20,497 bases of DNA, from NCBI GenBank assembly GCA_002382045.1, contig DFZJ01000167.1, forward strand, positions 8,632-29,128. Reading direction: 5' to 3'. Position numbers and translations under genes: made by a program. The number at the start of each line of letters is the position of its first letter. The stretch's first letter is position 1. Source of the DNA: Syntrophaceae bacterium UBA4059. GTDB taxonomy: Bacteria > Desulfobacterota > Syntrophia > Syntrophales > Smithellaceae. This document shows positions 1 through 6,871 of the stretch, piece after piece. The notes under the pieces were generated by a model. The model worked only from the letters and a program-made list of their open reading frames with translations. It did not search any database and had not been told where the DNA came from.

Positions 1-174
1 ATGAAAGAGGGTAAAGTGGAAGTGGTTACAGGGGTTAATTTACCCATGCTGCTCAAATTATCGGATCTGAAGGAAGAGACCACATTAAATGAGTTTGCCA
101 CTTTTATCAAAGATTACGGGAAAAAGAATATTTCTCTGGCCAGTGAAATATTAAACAAAAAAGCAATCGGGTGA
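1..174 (+). CDS. PTS mannose/sorbose-family EIIA component, C-terminal part (5' truncated by window edge)
   Basis: The first 57 codons are open from base 1 and stop at 172-174. The stretch VVTGVNLPML matches the well-conserved C-terminal part of mannose-family EIIA domains. A complete EIIA domain is about 130 residues, so the N-terminal half with its phosphorylated histidine lies before the window, and the ATG at base 1 is probably an internal methionine. EIIA is a cytoplasmic phosphocarrier that takes phosphate from HPr and passes it to EIIB. The EIIB gene starts only 4 bases after the stop, so the two are surely co-transcribed. The family call rests on one short motif plus the EIIB and EIIC genes that follow. 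Confidence 0.8.
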   Translation: MKEGKVEVVTGVNLPMLLKLSDLKEETTLNEFATFIKDYGKKNISLASEILNKKAIG

Positions 175-178
175 ACAA

Positions 179-691
179 TTGACGGAATCTTACGACATTG
201 CTCTGGTGCGGGTGGACAACAGGCTTGTTCACGGCCAGATTCTGGAAGCCTGGGTGCCTTTCATCGAAGCGAAATGCATCATGGTCGTGGATGACAACTC
301 CGCCGGTGATTTCTTCTGTGAGACGGTTATTCGTATGGCCGTTCCCAGTGAAATCGAAGTCAATATCTGCTCCGTGGGGGATTTTGCTGCTAATTACGTT
401 TATGCTCACGGCAGCGGCAAAAAGACGATTGTATTGTTTGGCAACATTGCCGATGCTTTGAAAGCCTATCAGGCGGGATTTCATTTTGAAAAACTCAATA
501 TCGGCAATATCCATCATGAAGACTATAAGGTCTGTTGTGCTCCTTCCGTTTTTTTATGTGAAACGGAAATTCAGGATGTCTTGAAGCTGTTGGAGGACAA
601 TGGCGTTGCCGTTGAACTGAAAAGAGTTCCCCGGGAAAAAGCCGTAAATATCAAAGATGCTTTAAAGGAGTTCTGTCAGGTAAAACAATAG
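179..691 (+). CDS. PTS mannose/sorbose-family EIIB component
   Basis: This 170-residue protein begins with the family signature RVDNRLVHGQ. The histidine at residue 18 is the expected phosphorylation site that takes phosphate from EIIA and gives it to the sugar, or acts as a regulatory phosphoacceptor. The length is normal for a sorbose-type EIIB of about 160-165 residues. The start used is a TTG at 179, weakly supported by a GGGTGA just upstream that overlaps the EIIA stop; no nearer ATG is in frame. It lies in an EIIA-EIIB-EIIC operon. In deltaproteobacteria such PTS sets often lie near nitrogen-PTS or HPr kinase genes and may be regulatory rather than sugar-transporting; nothing here identifies a substrate. 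Confidence 0.92.
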   Translation: MTESYDIALVRVDNRLVHGQILEAWVPFIEAKCIMVVDDNSAGDFFCETVIRMAVPSEIEVNICSVGDFAANYVYAHGSGKKTIVLFGNIADALKAYQAGFHFEKLNIGNIHHEDYKVCCAPSVFLCETEIQDVLKLLEDNGVAVELKRVPREKAVNIKDALKEFCQVKQ

Positions 692-707
692 CGAGGTTCG
701 TACGATA

Positions 708-1403
708 TTGTTTATAAAAATAATGATCATATCTTTTGTCGGCGGTCTGCTTTGTCTGGATCGCGTATTCATTCAGACCATGATTTCCCGGCCGATCATC
801 ATTGCCCCGGTCGTCGGCCTCATTCTCGGCAATTCTTATGCGGGATTGATCATCGGCGCGATGCTCGAACTGTTCTGGATTGACCGCATTCCCATCGGCA
901 TCTATATCCCCCCCAATGATTCCATCGCTGCGGCATTCGCGGCATCTTTGGCGATCCTGGCAGGTCTTTCACTGGGAAAGGTTACCGGGGAACTCATGGC
1001 GCTGTCGATCCTGATTGCGGTTCCTTTTGGTATTGTTGCCCAAAAAATGGATATCAAAATTGTGGCGTCCAATAATCTTCTTTCCGATCAGGCTCTGGTG
1101 GACGCCAAAGATTTAAATATACGCGCCATAGAAAGGAAAACCTATCTCGGTTTGGCCAAAGTATTTCTGTTTTATGTTGTTCTGCTTTTTGTTTTACAAA
1201 TTATTTTTATTCCCGCGTTGATCTGGATTTATCCGCAACTGCCGGCGCCAACCCATACGATGCTTTCTTTAACCTACTATTTTCTGCCTCTGTTAGGCAT
1301 TGCCGTTGCGATGAACACCATCAAACTGCGCGGCGTGATCCCCATTTTCTGCGCGATATTTTTAGCCGTTGCCGCCGCCATGGAATTTTTCCATGTCTTC
1401 TGA
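708..1403 (+). CDS. PTS mannose/sorbose-family EIIC membrane component
   Basis: A 231-residue, strongly hydrophobic protein with several predicted membrane segments. It carries EIIC signatures: LLCLDR near residue 16, MISRPI, GLILGNSYAGLIIGA, LELFW, and IPPNDSIAA around residues 65-73. It would form the sugar-translocating part of a mannose-family permease. The start is taken as TTG 708, behind GAGG at 693-696 (11-base spacing); ATG 723 in the same frame is an alternative with a poorer ribosome site. The stop overlaps the next gene, rimI, by 11 bases. No EIID gene follows, although mannose-family permeases normally need a IIC-IID pair. EIID may be elsewhere, or the system may not transport. 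Confidence 0.9.
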   Translation: MFIKIMIISFVGGLLCLDRVFIQTMISRPIIIAPVVGLILGNSYAGLIIGAMLELFWIDRIPIGIYIPPNDSIAAAFAASLAILAGLSLGKVTGELMALSILIAVPFGIVAQKMDIKIVASNNLLSDQALVDAKDLNIRAIERKTYLGLAKVFLFYVVLLFVLQIIFIPALIWIYPQLPAPTHTMLSLTYYFLPLLGIAVAMNTIKLRGVIPIFCAIFLAVAAAMEFFHVF

Positions 1404-1887
1404 AAATGCAAACCAGCAAATCAGCGTCGATCTGATGAAAAAAGAAGATCTGCCGGAAATACTGGCCATTGAGCGCGCATCATTTTCCGCGCCGTGGACG
1501 GAAGGCATGTTTCTCGATGAATTGAAGACGACACACGCCCAGTGCCTCAGTATAAAAGTTGAAAGAGAAGGGAAAGCATATATCGCCGCCTATATTATTT
1601 TCTGGTTGGTGGCCGACGAAGTTCATCTGCATAATCTCGCGGTCAGAAGTGACTTCCGAAGGCAGGGGCTTGCCTGCAACATGATGAATTTAATGAAAGA
1701 TATTGCGGCGCAAGTGGGGATTACAAGGCAGACCCTGGAAGTTCGCGAATCGAACCTCGGGGCAATAAATCTTTACCGCAAATGCGGTTTTGTAGTAAAG
1801 GGAAAACGCCCCCGGTACTATACCGATACGAATGAGGATGCCCTGGTGATGTGGGCTGAAAACGAACAGGAAAAAAATAATGGCTAA
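1393..1887 (+). CDS. rimI: Ribosomal-protein-alanine N-acetyltransferase RimI
   Basis: A 164-residue GNAT-family acetyltransferase. The N-terminal ERASFSAPW motif is typical of RimI. NLAVRSDFRRQGLA is the acetyl-CoA pyrophosphate-binding motif A, and the stretch EVRESNLGAINLYRKCGF with the following RPRYY is the classic RimI C-terminal signature. RimI acetylates the N-terminal alanine of ribosomal protein S18; in some bacteria it has wider substrates. The ATG at 1393 gives a normal length and overlaps the EIIC stop; an upstream reading to 1369 is possible but only adds residues inside EIIC. The gene's stop overlaps the pyrK start by 8 bases, which argues for translational coupling along the operon. 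Confidence 0.93.
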   Translation: MSSENANQQISVDLMKKEDLPEILAIERASFSAPWTEGMFLDELKTTHAQCLSIKVEREGKAYIAAYIIFWLVADEVHLHNLAVRSDFRRQGLACNMMNLMKDIAAQVGITRQTLEVRESNLGAINLYRKCGFVVKGKRPRYYTDTNEDALVMWAENEQEKNNG

Positions 1888-2695
1888 AGATATTTACATC
1901 GGAGAAGTCTCCGCGAACGAAGAGATCCAGATCGACTGTTTTCTGATGAAGGTGAAACTGCCGGGGAATTTTGCAGAGCCCCTGCCGGGTCAATTTGCCA
2001 TGATCCGCATTGCCGGTCTGCATGACCCCTTTCTGTCGCGACCCATCAGCATTTATTCGTTTTCGCGGAGCAAGTCGCATTGCACCCTTGGGTTGCTTTA
2101 TCGGGTGGTGGGCAAGGGAACGCAAATACTGGCGGGGTTGATTAAAGGGTCGCAAGTCGAGATTTCCGGCCCGCTGGGCGGCAGCTATGCGATAGATGAA
2201 AATAAAAAGAATATGGTTTTGATTGCCGGAGGCATTGGCGTTGCGCCATTGTCGCTGCTTGCTCAATATCTTTGCCAGACAGTCTGTCATGACGCTGAGA
2301 GCATGACGTTTTATCTGGGCGCGCAGACAGCGGACGCTGTTGTCGGTCTCGACCATCTTCGCCAGTATTGCTACAAAATCATCATCTGCACGGATGACGG
2401 AACGCTTGGCGAGAAATCACTGGTGACGGCGGCGTTTCAAAAGGACATTAAAAAATACAAACCCGCCGAGACGGCGATTTATGCCTGCGGCCCTAAGCCC
2501 ATGATCCGGTCATTATCAACCATACTGGATGGTAAATATTTCTGCCAGGTGTCGCTGGAAGAACGTATGGCCTGCGGCGTGGGCGCCTGTGTGGGCTGTG
2601 CCGTGGCCGTTAAAGATGAACAGGGCCGGAAGGCATACAAGCGGGTGTGCGCGGACGGGCCGGTATTTGATCTTCAGAAAGTGATTTGGGAATAG
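1880..2695 (+). CDS. pyrK: Dihydroorotate dehydrogenase B, electron-transfer subunit
   Basis: A 271-residue ferredoxin-reductase-like protein. RPISIYS near residues 54-60 is the FAD-binding motif, GGIGVAPL at 117-124 lies in the NAD-binding half, and YACGPKPM at 201-208 is the family signature. The C-terminal cysteines 232, 237, 240 and 257 (C-x4-C-x2-C-x16-C) bind the [2Fe-2S] cluster that is diagnostic of PyrK. It passes electrons from the PyrD FMN to NAD in class 1B dihydroorotate dehydrogenase, in pyrimidine synthesis. The ATG at 1880 overlaps rimI by 8 bases. The catalytic subunit gene pyrD follows. Confidence 0.95.
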   Translation: MAKDIYIGEVSANEEIQIDCFLMKVKLPGNFAEPLPGQFAMIRIAGLHDPFLSRPISIYSFSRSKSHCTLGLLYRVVGKGTQILAGLIKGSQVEISGPLGGSYAIDENKKNMVLIAGGIGVAPLSLLAQYLCQTVCHDAESMTFYLGAQTADAVVGLDHLRQYCYKIIICTDDGTLGEKSLVTAAFQKDIKKYKPAETAIYACGPKPMIRSLSTILDGKYFCQVSLEERMACGVGACVGCAVAVKDEQGRKAYKRVCADGPVFDLQKVIWE

Positions 2696-2711
2696 AAAAA
2701 TCACATTGGTC

Positions 2712-2741
2712 ATTCCGGGCAAGCGAAGCGCGACCCGGAAT
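2712..2741. repeat. Short palindromic repeat between pyrK and pyrD
   Basis: ATTCCGGG at 2712-2719 pairs perfectly with CCCGGAAT at 2734-2741 around a 14-base loop containing GCGAAGCGC. From memory, similar palindromes are dispersed repeats in many proteobacterial genomes; this was not searched. It sits 17 bases after the pyrK stop and 20 bases before the AGGGGG ribosome site of pyrD, so in the shared transcript it would form a hairpin that could tune translation or mRNA decay. Confidence 0.7.
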
Positions 2742-2774
2742 CCAGTATTGCGGGAAAGTCAGGGGGATGATCTC

Positions 2775-3707
2775 TTGAAAAGTACACTTACAACAGATGC
2801 AGCAATGAGGGTGAACATTGCCGGATTGAAAATGAAAAATCCGGTCATGACAGCCTCCGGGACATTCGGCTACGGTGAAGAATACGCGGATTATGTGGAC
2901 TTAAACTGGTTGGGCGGCCTTGTTGTCAAAGGGTTATCATTGAAACCGCGCCTGGGCAATCCGCCGCCGCGGATCATGGAAACGTCGAGTGGTATGCTCA
3001 ATGCCGTTGGCTTGCAGAATATCGGCGTCGATGCATTCATCAAGGAGAAGCTTCCCTTTTTAAGTCAGTACCATGTCGCTGTCATTGCCAATATCTATGG
3101 TGAAAGTTATTCAGAATATGCGCAAGTCGCCCGAAAACTGAGCCGGGCTCAGGGTGTTCACGCCCTGGAAGTCAATATTTCCTGCCCGAATGTTAAAAAA
3201 GGGGGCTTGAGTTTCGGTTCTGATCCGAAAGCGGCCGCCGAAGTGACCCGCCGCGTGAAGGCGGAAACAAATCTGCCTGTGATTGTTAAACTCACACCCA
3301 ACGTGACGGACATTGCAGCCATTGCGCAGGCAGTGGAAGAAGCCGGCGCGGATGCGGTATCCCTGATTAATACGCTGACGGGGATGTCCATTGATTTGAA
3401 AACCGGAACCCCGCATCTGAAAAATATTACCGGAGGCCTGTCGGGGCCCGCCATCAAACCGGTCGCGCTGCGCATGGTCTGGCAGGTCGCGCAAAAAGTA
3501 ACTATTCCGATTATCGGTATCGGCGGTATTATGACGGCTGAAGATGCGCTGGAATTTATGGTCGCGGGAGCAGGCGCGGTGCAAATCGGAACGGCCAATT
3601 TCATTAATCCCTGTGCGACAATCGAGATCATTGATGGTATTTGGCATTACCTGCATGACCATAAAATAAAAAGTATCAAAGATATCGTTGGCACATTGCG
3701 GACGTAA
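2775..3707 (+). CDS. pyrD: Dihydroorotate dehydrogenase, catalytic subunit (class 1B)
   Basis: A 310-residue TIM-barrel flavoenzyme that oxidises dihydroorotate to orotate, the fourth step of pyrimidine synthesis. Visible family motifs are NPVMTASGTFGYG, GNPPPRI, NISCPNV with the class 1 catalytic cysteine at residue 137, VKLTPNVTD, INTL, GGLSGPAIKPVALRM, and IGIGGI for FMN phosphate binding. The class B assignment is supported by the catalytic cysteine and by pyrK directly upstream. I chose TTG 2775 because AGGGGG at 2761-2766 precedes it by 8 bases and the length then fits the family. ATG 2805 is an alternative. A longer reading from 2706 would translate the palindromic repeat and is not credible. 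Confidence 0.94.
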   Translation: MKSTLTTDAAMRVNIAGLKMKNPVMTASGTFGYGEEYADYVDLNWLGGLVVKGLSLKPRLGNPPPRIMETSSGMLNAVGLQNIGVDAFIKEKLPFLSQYHVAVIANIYGESYSEYAQVARKLSRAQGVHALEVNISCPNVKKGGLSFGSDPKAAAEVTRRVKAETNLPVIVKLTPNVTDIAAIAQAVEEAGADAVSLINTLTGMSIDLKTGTPHLKNITGGLSGPAIKPVALRMVWQVAQKVTIPIIGIGGIMTAEDALEFMVAGAGAVQIGTANFINPCATIEIIDGIWHYLHDHKIKSIKDIVGTLRT

Positions 3708-3719
3708 ATATTTATATTG

Positions 3720-3754
3720 TCCCCCGCTCGTGTGACCTTTAGGTAAGGCGGGGG
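3720..3754. repeat. Inverted repeat after pyrD
   Basis: CCCCCGC at 3721-3727 pairs with GCGGGGG at 3748-3754, and ACCTTTAGGT at 3735-3744 forms a small inner dyad. It lies 13 bases after the pyrD stop. There is no U-tract, so it is either a weak terminator, an mRNA-stabilising hairpin or a dispersed repeat. A C/G-rich dyad with a similar inner motif occurs at 10981-11020. Confidence 0.5.
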
Positions 3755-3806
3755 CGCAGGGGATGCTGTCTCCCTCTGGAGGGGGTAGTGGGAGGTTAGT
3801 GCGAAG

Positions 3807-4652
3807 ATGATGCAAACAAAAACATATGTAATATTGATCCTGTTCCTGTCGATGATTGCCTGGCCTGTTTTCGCGGCGTCGTCGCCCGAAAGTGGGCCAG
3901 GCGAGGTTAAAAAAGGCATTCAGGCCGAGGCGGCCTGCGCGGTGGTCGGCATGAGCGTGGAGCAGTCGCAATTGACAGCCCTGCAGAGGGCGCGGGCGGC
4001 GGCCATCGAGCAGGCGGCGGGTGTTTCCGTGACCTCGGCGACGCTCGTCACCAATTTTACCGTTGCCGCCGATTTCATTAAAACCTATTCACGAGGCTTT
4101 ATCGTAGCCGAAAAAGCCACCTGGCTGCCCCTGGGGCAATACCAGAAAGACCCGTCCACCGCGCCCATTCCGGAATATCGCGTTAAAATCGTAGCGGATG
4201 TCTATATCCCCAAACAAAAATCAAAGGTCATCGGGCTTAAAGCTGACCTCAATAATACCGTTTTCCGCGCCGGTGAGAAAGCAAAAGTAACGATTAAGAC
4301 GAAAAGAACCGCCAGAATTGCGCTTTTCAACATCATGGCCGATGATACTGTTGCACTCTTGTTTCCCAACGCTTATGAGAAGGAAAACAAACTTGCCGCC
4401 GGGGTGAATTTTGTCTTTCCCGCCAAAGACGCAAAAATAGAAATGGAGATGCAGACCCTGTCCGGTCACAAAAAGGATGCCGAGGCCATTTTCATTATCG
4501 CATGGGATGAAGCGCGGGAAATCAATATTCTGCAACACTTTGCGCCCGGCGCGGCCATTCCCGTAAGCGAATTTTTTGCAAAGCTCGTGGAAATTATTGA
4601 CGGGTGTGAGGATACGATCCTGCCCTATGAAGTTGTCGGAGTTGCAAATTAA
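3807..4652 (+). CDS. Exported protein with FlgT/LPP20-like N-terminal and DUF4384-like C-terminal region
   Basis: A 281-residue protein with a clear signal peptide: a hydrophobic stretch at residues 7-20 and a likely cleavage after VFA at 21-23. The next ~100 residues contain ALQRARAAAIEQAAGVSV and RVKIVADVYIP, resembling the FlgT N-terminal/LPP20 fold of envelope proteins. The following part, with VFRAGEKAKVTIKTKR, ARIALFNI and ALLFPN, matches my memory of DUF4384 domains. DUF4384 is often found in proteins associated with proteases, kinases or SUMF1-type proteins, but its function is not established. A GGAGG lies 11 bases before ATG 3807; ATG 3810 is equally possible. It opens the accessory block after pyrD. 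Domain names are from memory. Confidence 0.75.
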   Translation: MMQTKTYVILILFLSMIAWPVFAASSPESGPGEVKKGIQAEAACAVVGMSVEQSQLTALQRARAAAIEQAAGVSVTSATLVTNFTVAADFIKTYSRGFIVAEKATWLPLGQYQKDPSTAPIPEYRVKIVADVYIPKQKSKVIGLKADLNNTVFRAGEKAKVTIKTKRTARIALFNIMADDTVALLFPNAYEKENKLAAGVNFVFPAKDAKIEMEMQTLSGHKKDAEAIFIIAWDEAREINILQHFAPGAAIPVSEFFAKLVEIIDGCEDTILPYEVVGVAN

Positions 4653-4712
4653 ATGAGGTTTGGATAGGATAAATGCCGAAAAGGATGAAACAAAAGCAGA
4701 AGGAGGTTGTGT

Positions 4713-4916
4713 ATGAAAGCCTATGAATATCTTGCCGAGGTATTGCCTGATGGACACTTGTCCATGCCGGAGAGTATTAAAAAAGTCCTGAAACCGGACT
4801 CCAGATTGCGGGTTATTCTGATGCTGGAAGACGAGGAAGCGCAGTGGAACAAAATGGCGACAAATCAGTTTCTCAAGGGTTATGCGGATAAGGATGCTGC
4901 CTATGATAACCTATGA
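4713..4916 (+). CDS. Small antitoxin-like protein upstream of a MazF/PemK toxin
   Basis: A 67-residue acidic protein. Its N-terminal half (YLAEVLPDGHLSMPESI followed by a charged stretch) looks like an AbrB/MazE-type or related beta-strand DNA-binding half. The C-terminal half is charged and probably binds the toxin. ATG 4713 has an ideal AGGAGG at 4701-4706 with 6-base spacing. The stop lies 14 bases inside the next gene, which encodes a MazF/PemK-like toxin. Position, size and overlap make it the likely cognate antitoxin. The sequence itself is too short and diverged for a firm family call. Confidence 0.75.
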   Translation: MKAYEYLAEVLPDGHLSMPESIKKVLKPDSRLRVILMLEDEEAQWNKMATNQFLKGYADKDAAYDNL

Positions 4917-5229
4917 TTTCGGGACTATCGTTCTTATTGAGTTTCCGCACACGGATATGATGAGTGTTTCCAGAAGACCAGCACTTGTTCTTTATGATGC
5001 CGGCGATCAGGATGTGCTTGTGGCAAGAATAACTTCTCAGGAACAAAACTCAAAAGCGGATTTAAAAATAACGGATTGGCGCAAATGTGGTCTTCTTGAT
5101 GAATCCTATATACGGTTGGGAAAGCTGGCAACAATCGAAAAGAATTTTATATTGAGAAAATTAGGATATCTGGAAGCAAATGAAATGATTATAGTGAAAT
5201 CAATGATGAGAAATATTTTTAATTTATAG
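4903..5229 (+). CDS. MazF/PemK-family toxin (type II TA endoribonuclease)
   Basis: A 108-residue protein with the MazF/PemK fold pattern. DFGTIVLIEFPHTD is the N-terminal strand, SRRPALVLYDA corresponds to the conserved R-P-x-x-V core, VLVARITSQ is the next strand, and ESYIRLGKLATIEKNFI is the C-terminal signature (R-x-x-K-L-x-T). Family members are sequence-specific RNases that cut mRNA when the antitoxin is lost. ATG 4903 follows AAGGA with good spacing and overlaps the upstream antitoxin gene by 14 bases. Reading from ATG 4882 or 4894 would only add residues inside the antitoxin. The two genes form one transcript. Confidence 0.88.
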   Translation: MITYDFGTIVLIEFPHTDMMSVSRRPALVLYDAGDQDVLVARITSQEQNSKADLKITDWRKCGLLDESYIRLGKLATIEKNFILRKLGYLEANEMIIVKSMMRNIFNL

Positions 5230-5515
5230 TAATTTCCGTCTGGTTCAATTTTGCATGTTGAACTGTATCAGCAGGAAGATTTGATTTGTTATTCAGACAG
5301 AAATATGTGGTTTCCGCGGTGTTCCTGAGCGGGAATACAGGAATTATAAAAACATGGATGTCCGACAAAAACATTGAGGCATGACAGTAGCGCGGGTTTT
5401 TAAACCAGCATGGCGCGGAAACGAGGAAACTGCAAAAACCCTCGGCGCGGCGTGTCTGAACGATAGTATTATTAATAAATACAAAGGTGTAGAGAACTAG
5501 CAACTGAGGCCACCG
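5230..5515. other. Non-coding gap before the SUMF1-like gene
   Basis: About 286 bases with no convincing ORF. The best promoter-like pair is weak: TTGATT at 5281-5286 and TATGTG at 5304-5309, spaced 17 bases. A 6-base inverted repeat TTCCTG/CAGGAA sits at 5322-5343. The stretch 5466-5482 is AT-rich and nearly palindromic. A promoter for the next gene is expected here but I cannot place it with confidence. Confidence 0.35.
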
Positions 5516-6535
5516 ATGAAACGAATGTTCATATTGCTGTTGGTGATTTTATTTTCAGCCGTCGTCAGTGTTGATGCGGCAGAATTGAAGAACGAAAAAG
5601 TCCGGCAGGAGGGGAACCGGCTGGTCATTACCTATGATCTGGACGGGAAGGAAAAAGAAGCGGAGGTTAATCTGACCATCACCGTGGAAGGGAAAACATA
5701 CAAATCCTCCGAACTGCATATTGAGGGCGATATTGGGAAGCTCAAAACAGGCAAGGGCAAACGTGTCACCTGGAACATTTTGCAAGACTTCCCGCGCGGT
5801 TTGCGGGGAGCGGCGGATTGGGAACTGACGACGAGCGGGGGCGCTTTTACCGATGCTACGACCGGCATGCCGTTTGTCTTTGTCAAAGGCGGCTGCTTTC
5901 AGATGGGGGACGCCGTTGGTGGTGGCGATGCGGATGAGAAGCCCGTCCATGAAGTTTGTGTCAGCGATTTTTACATGGGTAAATACGAAGTCACGCAGGG
6001 TCAGTGGCGTCAGATCATGGGCAGCAATCCATCCTATTTCAGCAGTTGCGGCGACAACTGCCCCGTGGAGCGGGTTTCCTGGAATGACGCTCAGGATTTC
6101 ATCCGGCGTTTAAACAGCCAAAGTGGCAAGCGGTATCGTCTGCCTACGGAAGCCGAGTGGGAGTATGCGGCCCGAAGCGGCGGAAAGAGCGAGAAGTTCG
6201 CGGGTGGTGCTGATGTGAAGACCGTAGCCTGGTATGATGGGAACTCAGGTAGCAGGACGCATCCCGTAGGACAAAAGCAGCCCAATGGTCTGGGGCTCCA
6301 TGACATGAGTGGTAATGTCTGGGAATGGTGCCAGGACCGGTATGGTAGTGATTATTACAGGAACAGCGATAGGGATAATCCTGAGGGGCCGTCTTCCGGT
6401 TCCTACCGCGTTGCTCGCGGCGGCAGCTGGAACTTCATTGCCGCCAGCGCGCGCGCGGCGGTTCGCGGCAGGGGCAGTCCGGGCGTCCGCCACGACGACC
6501 TTGGTTTCCGGCTTGCCTTGCCCCCAGGTCAGTGA
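5516..6535 (+). CDS. Exported SUMF1/FGE-sulfatase-fold protein, DGR variable protein
   Basis: A 339-residue protein with a signal peptide (hydrophobic residues 5-18, cleavage near VDA at 19-21). An N-terminal beta-rich domain spans about 22-108 and a SUMF1-type C-type-lectin-fold domain about 115-335. SUMF1 landmarks are FVKGGCFQMG, YEVTQGQW, PVERVSWNDA, YRLPTEAEWEYAAR, GLHDMSGNVWEW, ARGGSW and GFRLA. The cysteine pair of true formylglycine-generating enzymes is missing from the C-terminal region, so this is a binding protein rather than an oxidase. Codons 306-329, just before GFR, form the variable repeat of a diversity-generating retroelement: they align to a template at 7464-7565 with changes almost only at template adenines. 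In this fold such residues line the ligand-binding face. GAGG at 5506-5509 supports ATG 5516. The ligand is unknown. Confidence 0.93.
   Translation: MKRMFILLLVILFSAVVSVDAAELKNEKVRQEGNRLVITYDLDGKEKEAEVNLTITVEGKTYKSSELHIEGDIGKLKTGKGKRVTWNILQDFPRGLRGAADWELTTSGGAFTDATTGMPFVFVKGGCFQMGDAVGGGDADEKPVHEVCVSDFYMGKYEVTQGQWRQIMGSNPSYFSSCGDNCPVERVSWNDAQDFIRRLNSQSGKRYRLPTEAEWEYAARSGGKSEKFAGGADVKTVAWYDGNSGSRTHPVGQKQPNGLGLHDMSGNVWEWCQDRYGSDYYRNSDRDNPEGPSSGSYRVARGGSWNFIAASARAAVRGRGSPGVRHDDLGFRLALPPGQ
6431..6532 (+). repeat. DGR variable repeat (VR) in the SUMF1-like gene
   Basis: This segment aligns without gaps to 7464-7565 (offset 1,033). In the 72-base core 6431-6502, 22 positions differ. 21 of these fall where the downstream copy has A (A to G, T or C); the other is T to C at 6499. 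Codons 306-329 are affected and the frame is intact. From 6503 to 6517 the copies are identical (GGTTTCCGGCTTGCC); isolated non-A mismatches follow at 6518, 6524, 6528 and 6532. This 3' conserved block corresponds to the IMH region that sets the direction of transfer in known DGRs. Confidence 0.93.
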
Positions 6536-6552
6536 GCCAGGCAAGAACAAGA

Positions 6553-6608
6553 GCCCTCTCTGTCGTAAGCAGGCCGCAGCGGAGCCGGCCTGATTTGACA
6601 GAGAGGGC
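6553..6608. repeat. Two-tier hairpin/cruciform just 3' of the VR
   Basis: GCCCTCTCTGTC (6553-6564) pairs perfectly with 6597-6608 (12 bp). Inside it, CAGGCCG (6570-6576) pairs with CGGCCTG (6586-6592). It begins 17 bases after the stop codon of the variable protein. There is no U-tract, so it is not a classic terminator. DNA hairpins or cruciforms just downstream of VR are known to enhance retrohoming in the Bordetella phage DGR, which fits its place here; that role is inferred. Confidence 0.7.
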
Positions 6609-6643
6609 GGTGGGCGCAGCTGAAGCTACGAACTACATTTTTT

Positions 6644-6690
6644 CTCGTTCCCACGCGCTGCGTGGGAATGCAGTTTTGGCGCGCCGCGCC
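6644..6690 (-). repeat. REP palindrome, variant A, inverted copy
   Basis: TTCCCACGC (6648-6656) pairs with GCGTGGGAA (6660-6668) around a 3-base loop. The adjoining GGCGCGCCGCGC tail at 6678-6689 makes the whole unit a reverse-complement copy of the ~46-base units at 6784-6829 and 7415-7460. Together with the unit at 6784 it forms an inverted doublet (REPIN-like arrangement) separated by 93 bases. Confidence 0.85.
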
Positions 6691-6783
6691 CGGTGAGGCT
6701 GTATGTTTTCGCGCCAAAGAGCTGTAGCGCAAAGGTTTTAAGCCCGGTCGGCGGGGAAAGAGTAAACCGGACATTCCCCGTCG

Positions 6784-6829
6784 GCGCGGCGCGCCGGGCA
6801 TGCGTTCCCACGCAGCGCGCGGGAACGAG
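6784..6829 (+). repeat. REP palindrome, variant A, left flank of RAYT
   Basis: GCGCGGCGCGCCG (6784-6796), six bases, then CGTTCCCACGC-AGC-GCGCGGGAACG (6803-6827). The 11-bp stem has one mismatch. It is a direct repeat of 7415-7460 with identical internal spacing (offset 631), so the transposase gene lies between two direct REP units. Confidence 0.87.
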
Positions 6830-6871
6830 GGGATGAGGCAAAAGCCAGGGAAAAAATAAAGGAGAGAATAC

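Larger units (their letters stand above)
6536..6871. other. Non-coding gap between SUMF1-like gene and RAYT
   Basis: No credible gene. It holds, in order, the two-tier hairpin 6553-6608, an inverted REP unit 6644-6690, a 93-base unassigned linker with no clear signal, a direct REP unit 6784-6829, and the GGAGAG ribosome site (6861-6866) of the transposase. In many DGR loci an avd gene occupies this interval; I see no trace of one. Confidence 0.6.

Noticed and set aside
2706..2774. Extended N-terminus of PyrD from 2706.
   Set aside because: These codons translate a palindromic repeat and give residues unlike any PyrD. TTG 2775 has a proper ribosome site and the right length.
3111..3971. Long open frame on the opposite strand of pyrD and the next gene.
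   Set aside because: It is a shadow of strong, well-conserved coding sequence on the + strand and has no recognisable motif; similar shadows over lepA, adk and the caspase gene were also discarded.
5516..6535. True formylglycine-generating enzyme (sulfatase-modifying oxidase).
   Set aside because: The cysteine pair used for copper binding and catalysis near the GFR motif is absent, and the C-terminal segment is a DGR variable region. A binding role is more likely.
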